Position numbers and translations under genes: made by a program. The notes below the pieces were generated by a model. It had not been told where the DNA came from and searched no databases. It worked only from the letters and a program-made list of their open reading frames with translations. A DNA stretch of 7,675 nucleotides, from the NCBI GenBank assembly GCA_900554955.1, contig USJH01000050.1, positions 1 to 7,675 on the forward strand, read 5' to 3'. The DNA is from an uncultured Clostridia bacterium (GTDB lineage: Bacteria > Bacillota > Clostridia > Christensenellales > UBA1242). Shown in pieces: positions 1 through 7,200 of this stretch (the stretch's first letter is position 1; each line of letters starts with the position of its first letter).

Positions 1-1273
1 TATAGAAGCGAACTCTTCGATCATCACGATTTGAATAACTATTTGTGCTGGTCAAATAGAAATCTTCCTTTCCACCAGCAGGAGTTTCAATTGAAACAAT
101 TCCTTTGATCACTTGTGCTTTTGTTTGCCAAAGCATAAGAAGATGAACATCAAGATTGTCAAGTTTGAAGTTTGGATTTTCAAATTGTTCTGAGCCTTCA
201 AACAAAGCAGTGTTAAACCCGTTGATTTGGAAACCTGATTGTATTTCTGAGGCTTTTTGTTTATTTGTAGTTTTAGTAACATTTCTGATTTGAAGTTTTA
301 TGATTGAAGTTGTCAAATCAGCAAGTGGGGTTGATTCTCCATGAGCATCATATTGTGTTACTGTTACTTTAGGGAATCCTGTTTCACTTGCAACAACCTT
401 ATATTTAAATTGAATTGTTCCATTTACAAGATCAATATCAACATAGTTTCTTGCTTCTTGTGAAGAGATAAGTGTTCCACCAATATCAACAGTGAACAAA
501 TTGTTTTTAAGTGAATATGTTCCTGCTCTGAAATTAAGATAGTTGAAAATGTTTCTTAATGAAGCTTCATTATTAATGTTTGTTTCAACTGCATTGCAAT
601 CAAGGCCATATTGTCTGAGGTGTTTAGCATCGTCATTTCCAATTCCTTCAATGAAATTGAAAGTCTTAATGATTCCTTCTGAATTGCTTGTTGTTGCAAT
701 TTTAACATCAATGTTTGTCGTATATTTAAGACGCATTTCAAATTGACTTTCAGTTGGAGCAAGTTTTACAAGGTTATATGAAATTTTTGTTGGATAACCA
801 ATGTTTGTTCCATCGCTATCATTGAACACATATACAAATGGATCATTCTCTGCAATCGTAATGCTATATGGACAATCTTTATTTGTTCTGCTGTTTGTTC
901 CATAGTTAGTTGAATATGAATATGTTCCAGCAGATGGGTTTTTCCAACCGCCTACACTTCTTGCTTCTTCAGAATATGCAAGATATGTTGATTGATTTGT
1001 ATCATCTGGTCTGCCTTGATTTCCAGAAGAAGAATAGGTTGATTCAACTTCGCCAAGATCGATGACAAGGTTATATGAAAGAGCAGTGTAATAGAAGTTA
1101 ACTGTGAAATCTTGTTGAACATTCAATGCATAGAAGTTGTTTCTTGCAGAAGATGAAACATATGTTCCGTCTTCTTTTTGTCCAGGAGCAACATCGTTTG
1201 CACTAAGTTTTCCAGCATATAATTTTGTTGTGTCTCCAGCTTGTCTATAATCTGACAAAATTCCATTTACTTT
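1..1273 (-). other. Downstream coding stretch with no recognised domain
   Basis: About 424 residues of uninterrupted coding sequence in which I recognise no FxGW turn or repeat closing strand. Visible pieces are a Ser/Gly/Asn/Tyr-rich segment (YSSSGNQGRPDD, about 997-1036, and GTYSYSTNYGTNSRTN, about 881-928), a strand-rich segment (YVDIDLVNGTIQFKYKVV, about 392-445) and, nearest the window edge, a stretch with WQTKAQVIKG, PAGGKEDFYL and DDRRVRFY. It may be a distinct beta-sandwich or ligand-facing part of the protein, but nothing here proves a function. Confidence 0.5.
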
Positions 1274-4200
1274 TGATTCATCGACAATATTGATTGTTCC
1301 ATTGATTGCTGTCACGATGTTTGGAAGGTCAACAACTGAAATTCCAGCACCAGCATCATATGCAAAGCAAATTGAATTGTTGAATTCATTGGTTGTTGAG
1401 AAACCAACAAATTGTGAGAATTGATAGCTTATTGATGTAATTTTAATGCTTTCATCTCTTTGAACGAGAAGAGAACCTTTGATTGTTGCAGATTCGATTT
1501 CTTCTGGCAAACCAGTTTCAGCATTAACAAGTTTGCTTCCGCTATTATCTTCAAAATATTTATAGGTGTTAAGAGTTACAATATAAACTCTTGGTTCATA
1601 GATTGCAGCAATCTTTGTGTCTCCAGATACAGAAACATTTGATGCCTTGAATGTTATAATTTTGCCATTATCAAGAGTATATGAGTTTGCATTGATCATT
1701 GTAACTTGTTCTGAAGGAGAAACTGCTGTTTCGCCACCAATAAGAACAACATCGAATGCATGACCATATGATGCAGAATAAAGAGCAAAGCCTTTAAAGA
1801 TATAACCTTCAATTGCTGGAGCAGAAATATCATATCTTAAATGTTTAATTGCAGAAGTATTATCATTGCTGTTTGCATTTGTTCTTGTAACTGCAATTTC
1901 TGTTCCAATGTAAAGATTTTTATTGTTTGAAACTTCGTTAAAGTTTGCAAAATCTTTATATCCAACACCATATTCAGATTTCAAAACAACCTGTGCAGTA
2001 AGAGTGATTGAAGCAAAGCGGTTAAAGATTGTATGGAAATTGATTTGACCATTAGTAACAGTTGCTGAATCGCCCCTTGTAAGGCTGAAATTCTCTTCAT
2101 TAACAGTTGCATGGTCAGCATATGAAGTGTTGTTGTTATAGATCTTATCTGATGAATCACTTATAGAATTGAAAGTTATTCCAACAATGCTTGGAGTGAA
2201 GAAGAATCCAGTTCCTGAAATTCCAGCACCAGTGAATTTTGAACCAATCATAGAATCATTAGGAGTGTAAAGAGTTGAAGCAATAAATCTTTGTTCAAAG
2301 TCGATAAATCCACCTTTAAAGTCTGCAATGAATGACAAATCTTCAGTAGGGGTGAAGTTGAATGCAGAAGTTTTATCTGCTGAAACATATGAGTTAAATT
2401 TATTATCAGCACTATAGAAACTTGAAACTGCAATGTAACCTTTATTTGTCAATCTATTTCCCCAATCAATCTCTGAAATGTTTTCTGAATCGTTAAACAA
2501 TTTAGAAATCATGTTTGAAATTTCTCTTGTGAAAATGATAGAAGACAATGTTCCAGCATAGTTTTTGAAATCTACATAAACTCTTATTGCTGTTCCTTCT
2601 TCTGCACGATATATTATTTTTGCATTTTGAACAGTTGCTTGATTTTGAGATCTTGCAATTTCAATATAATTTGCTGAACCATCAGCAATTGTAAGAATTT
2701 CAAGTTTAATTGTAATATTCTCATCTGAAACGTCTGAGATATATTCAATTTGATTAAGTTTGATAAGTTTAGCAGTGATTGTTCCGCCAATTCTATAATC
2801 TTTCAAAGCAAGTTCAATTGAATTGCTATATTTTTCACCAACTGTAAAATCGTTTTCATTATAGAAGTTGTCGAAACGATAATATGTTCCATCAATAAGT
2901 TTTTCATAGAACACTGAAACATTTTTAGCAAATCCTGTTCCAAGAATTGGATCAGTTCTGTTTTCTTCAAAATTATCTTGTCTTACTTCAATTTTGAATT
3001 CTGAAGAAAGAATGCTATAAGGATAGGTGATAACAAATTTGCCATCTTGAATTCTAAAAGCAACATTTCCATGATCAACAGTTTCAATGATTTGATTTTC
3101 TTCTGTAACATTTAACATTGCATTATTGAAGTAGAGATTAAAACCATCAGCATCATATTTTTTATCGATATATAATGTTTGAATTTTTTCTCTTAATGTT
3201 GCATAGATAACATATACTGTTTCACCATCGATTTCTTCGGTTGAAAGTTTGTTATAATCAATAGCATTAAAAGTATAGTTAGAAATTGCTGAAAGCAAAT
3301 ATTCGTTTGAATCAGACGAATTGCTGAAATATCCAACAAATTCATAATAATTGTTTCTATCTTCAGTTTTAACAGCCATTGTTGCACTGAATACATATTC
3401 AAACACATTATATGAAGTGCTTGTTGAAACAACAGTGGTTCCACCAAGTGTTACAACAATTCCGGTTTCGGTTGTTGCATAGTTGGCAGATGTGTCTTTA
3501 ATCAAGTTTGTTTTGACAACTGTTTTATATCCACGATTAAAGCTTACGTCAATATCAATATAGTTATCATCAAGTTCAATTACTGTTGAATCTGTAACCA
3601 TTTCACCCAAATAGAGATAGTGTGAAAGAACATATGAAGTTGAAACTTTATCTGCAATAGCAATTGCATTGAGCTTAGCAAGTGTAAGAGGGCCTTCGCT
3701 TTCATTGAAGTATTTAGTAATTACACTATCAATATTATTATTAACGATAATGTTGAATCTTACTGTTGTAATCTTTTTATAAGCAATCTTGAATGCAAGG
3801 TTTTTGTCTGTTGAATAGGTGAGATAATAACCTTGAATATAATGTGAATTAAATGAATCGTTATTGCTATATGAAATTGTTGGAGAAACATTTCCAAACA
3901 AAGATCTGAAAGCTTCATTGCTTAAAGTGAAGATGTTATTAAATGCACCAATTTCACCGGTTTTTGAAATTTCTGCAACCAAAATTTCAGATATTGAATA
4001 GCCTGGAACAGCAACAACATTAAGAGCTTCGGAATTTTCTGTTTCTGAAACAGAAGCAGAACCCTTATTATCGTCATTTTCATAGATTGTTGAAGTGTTA
4101 GCTTTTGAAATTAAAATTTCAATTGAAACTGAAGAAGCTTCTGGAAGCTCAAAATCCATGAAGTTTTCAGTATAGGTTGTTGAATTTCCGTCAACTGTGA

Positions 4201-4288
4201 TTCTGAATCCAGAGAACTTTTCAAAGTTTGAAAGGGCATAGAACAAACTGATAATCGAACCGCTTGGAACAGTGAATAGCTTCTGAAA
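1..4288 (-). CDS. Giant repeat-containing putative surface protein, downstream part in shifted frame, 3' end outside window
   Basis: Reading plus-strand triplets from positions 2-4, 5-7 and so on, the minus strand has no stop from 4306 to the window edge. About 1,429 codons follow the frame break. The protein has the same style as the upstream part: Ser/Thr/Asn/Tyr-rich beta-strand sequence with turns such as EFVGYFSNS (3320-3343), IFKGFALYS (about 1775-1801) and QFVGFSTT (1391-1414), and closing strands FKIAYKK, VIYATL, IADFKG and AAIYE. It is therefore the continuation of the same gene, not a separate one. There is no ribosome-binding site or convincing start at the junction; the first ATG in this frame is at 4157-4159, and a TTG lies at 4244-4246. 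Automatic callers would probably place a false start there. No stop codon, LPXTG-like motif or hydrophobic anchor is reached before position 1. Function is unknown; surface stalk or adhesin is inferred. Confidence 0.85.
1274..1594 (-). repeat. Diverged module following the AAIYE strand
   Basis: About 107 residues, opening with PRVYIVTLNTYKYF, then LLVQRDESIKITSIS and the turn FSQFVGFSTTNEFNN. After this turn comes FAYDAGAGISVVDLP and a strand pair TINIVDES instead of a clear closing hydrophobic-x-A-x-F. Assignment is tentative. Confidence 0.35.
1595..1612. repeat. 18-base direct repeat, copy 1
   Basis: TTCATAGATTGCAGCAAT on the plus strand encodes IAAIYE on the minus strand. An identical copy lies exactly 5,000 bases away at 6595-6612. 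It is the closing strand of two modules. Confidence 0.75.
1595..1850 (-). repeat. InlB B-like module in downstream part
   Basis: About 85 residues. It has a lead strand (HLRYDISAPA), the turn EGYIFKGFALYSA and the closing strand SGDTKIAAIYE. AAIYE is the same ending as module 2, and the underlying 18 bases are identical there. It is the clearest family member in the downstream part. Confidence 0.5.
2312..2480 (-). repeat. Diverged module in downstream part
   Basis: About 56 residues containing DWGNRLTNKGYIAVSSFYSAD, where GYIAVSSFYSADN takes the place of the usual turn, and the closing segment TPTEDLSFIADFKG (2312-2353). The TxDLSFIADF ending is a good match to the family's last strand; the rest is weak. 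Confidence 0.4.
3188..3793 (-). repeat. Diverged module region in downstream part
   Basis: It follows the closing strand FKIAYKK (3773-3793), opens with TTVRFNIIVNN and closes with VYVIYATLRE (3188-3217). Near its end is the turn YYEFVGYFSNS (3320-3349). With about 195 residues after FKIAYKK it is longer than any upstream module. It probably holds one module plus an inserted beta-rich domain around NYIDIDVSFNRGYKTVV. Family membership rests on the turn and closing strands only. Confidence 0.4.
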
Positions 4289-7200
4289 GTTTGATTGATT
4301 GTGCTTTCAGTAATGTTTGCAAAGAATGAACTGTTTATGCCACTTGGAATTCTAAGTGTAAGTGAAACAGATTTTGATTGTTCACTGATGCTTACAGTGT
4401 CTTTTCCAGTTCCTAATGTAATTTTATTAGAATCTACACGATTTTGTTTTGTTATTACTGTGAAATTATAAATCTTTTTAACAACAGTGCATGATTTGCT
4501 GCCACCATTTGTAATTTCATAGCCAGCACTCGCAATGAATGATGCTTGAATTGTTCCATATACATTAGTTACAGCAATTATTTTATTGTCTGCTGAAACA
4601 CTGATGTTTGTTTTGCTTGAAAGAGCCAAGTCAGAAGATGAATATACAACTGCATGTCCTTCTTTTGCATCATTTCCATTGATTTGAATTGTTTCTGATG
4701 TGCTTGTTTGATATTTAGCATAAACAAGAGAATATTTTCCGTTAAGTTTTGCTTTATCTGAATATGAAGAAGAAATCAAAATATCTTCATAATAATTTGT
4801 ATCGTCTGGATTGTTAATTCTTGCGAACCAACCAACAAAATCAGATTCGCCATTATCATTATAATATCTTGTTACAATGCTTGCAGGCATTTTGCTTGAC
4901 TCAAATTTTGCAACAATAGCAATGTCTTTGTTTGCAATAAACTCAAATGTGTTTTCATACAAAATAGGAGAGATTGAAGTTGATGTGCTTGTTCCATCGT
5001 ATAGATAGAATCCATCAAATTTATAAGTTATTCCGTTATATGTATATGAAAGACCATTTGCATAGTCAACTTTTACTTTAACTTTTTCATTTGCCTTAAT
5101 GTGGCTGGGGGGAAACATCATTGTTGTTCTTGAAGGAAGAGCATAGTATGAACCATTAATTGCAATGTTAAATTGACCAAGATTTCCAAACTTAGCTGCG
5201 TCTGAAATTCCGTCAAATGAAACATATACACTTACGGTTGTTTCTTTTGAAACATTAATCTTAACAACAAGAGCTTTTCCGATGAATTCATTTGGAATTG
5301 TTACTGTATAAACGTTATCACTTTCTGAAACTTGAACTGTTTTACGATTAACTTCAACACTATCTAAAACATATCCACTTTCAAGAGTTCCAACAAATGT
5401 AAATCTCTTATATGAAGTATAGCTATAATAGTTTTTAGATGTGCTTTGATTGATGATGAAACCATTATTTGAAACACCTTCTGTGTTTGAAGTTGAAACG
5501 AAATAGGTAATATTATATGGTTGTTCAAAGTCAACACAAATTTCAATGTCACCATCAATTGGAGTTGTGACAGCTGAGTGACCATCACTTTCAATGTTTG
5601 CATTGTTGTTTTGCAAGCTATATTCATTATATGTTCCATTACTGATTACTCTGAAACGATAGAATGAATAGCCTGAATAGTGATTTGTTGCAAGAGAAAG
5701 TTTTGTTCCGGCAACAATTTTTACACCTTTTTTCAAATCTGCCTTGATTTCTGCAAGGGTTTTTGTTTTAACTGAATATGAATTTCCTTCAATAAAGTTT
5801 CCAGTCACATAAACATCACCAAAATCGGTTGAAGATGTGAAGTCATGTTCGTTTCCATTAACATCTATCAAGAATCGACTGATGTTATCAATAACAACAA
5901 TCTTAATGAATTTTGCAACAACGGTGTTAGGATCGGTGATGTCTTTTTCAGTTACTGTTTTTTCAGTTGAAACAAGTTTTCCATTATTGAACCAACCGAT
6001 AAACAAATATCTGTTTTCGTCTGCAATGTTTGCAGTTAATGTAAATGCGCCACCTTCTTTAAGATTGAATTCTGTTTCAGAGTCGAATCTTAAAACACCT
6101 TCTTCAGTTGCATTGTTAGAGTTTACATATGAATAATCAATTGAAATATTTTCATCGTCAGGTGAGCCAAGAACTTCTTTTACAAGAGTTACTTGATTGC
6201 ATGGCTTGAAATATACGACAAATACAAGATCTGAGAAGCTTTCATCACCAGCAACATAATATGATCCATCTGCATTTGCAGTTACAAGTTCTTTTCGAGA
6301 GTAACCACTAACTTTAAAGTCGAAATCGTAAATCATATAGCGGTGAGAAATTGTGCTATCAAGAGAAGGAATAATTGTAAAGCTTGAACCTTTTTCAATT
6401 TCAATTCTTGAAAGTTCAGATTTCGATGATGTGCTGATTGTGTTAATGTTTCCAGCTGGATCAGTATAGGTGAGGGAAATGTTGAACATTCCATCAAATT
6501 GTTCTTTTGTTACATTTTTGCCTTCTCCATCTGTAATATAGGTTTCATCGCCACTTACAACAACATCTTTAACAACTTTAATAATGGTTGTTTTTTCATA
6601 GATTGCAGCAATAAACACAAGGCGAACATCATCAGACAATCCAGCAAAATATGATTGATTGTTTCTTTCTGTTCTAAGATCTCTTGTTAAAACAATATCG
6701 CTTTCGCTGTTTGTTGTAAGAGTTTTTACAGTTGTTCCATCGATATATGCTGTTTTAAGACCAACAAATTTATATCCAGAAGCAAATGTTGCAACAGAAA
6801 TTTTTGCAGTTACACCAGCAGGAATTCTGTAAACCGTTTTGATTGATCTTATTGTGATTGTTTGTTTTGTCTTTGGATCTTTATAGGTAAGGGTAAAGTC
6901 AAATCCTGAAACTTCAGAAGATGTGTTTTCAATGAAACTTGAAACTGCAAAATAGTTATAGTCAGTATATCTTGCTTCAATTGTAAGATCTTCATTGATT
7001 GACTTTTCATAAGCTTCACTTGAAGTTACAAGTTGTCCATTTACAAAGAAGCCAATGAAATAGTTATAAACATTTGTGTTTTTAAACGAAACAATTGTGT
7101 CATTTGAAACAACAATTTCATTTAAAGCAGAATAGGTGTTATCACCAATTGAAACTGAAATGTAACTTGTTGCATCAATGCTTGTTCCGTCACCAGTCAT

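Noticed and set aside
543..746. Short open frames on both strands at 543-762
   Set aside because: Both overlap the continuous minus-strand frame of the giant gene; they are out-of-frame shadows.
1460..1642. Plus-strand open frame of 60 codons
   Set aside because: It lies opposite a well-supported module of the giant gene and has no independent support.
4111..4287. Real C-terminal end of a 1,153-residue protein
   Set aside because: The last 58 residues change to a Leu/Gln/Ser-rich style unlike the protein, while the neighbouring frame carries on with matching beta-rich sequence for another 1,429 codons.
4280..4292. Programmed -1 ribosomal frameshift
   Set aside because: The upstream frame reads CAA ACT TTC, which does not give an X XXY YYZ heptamer, and I saw no obvious strong hairpin just downstream. 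A simple indel explains it better.
5364..5639. Minus-strand open frame of 91 codons (and similar ones at 2248-2433 and 3193-3447)
   Set aside because: They are other frames of the same coding strand, rich in Leu/Gln/Met as expected from frame-shifted reading of this gene.
5837..6136. Plus-strand open frame of 99 codons
   Set aside because: It lies opposite module 4 and the start of module 5 of the giant gene, has no ribosome-binding site that I can see, and its protein has no family features. It is a shadow of the real coding strand.
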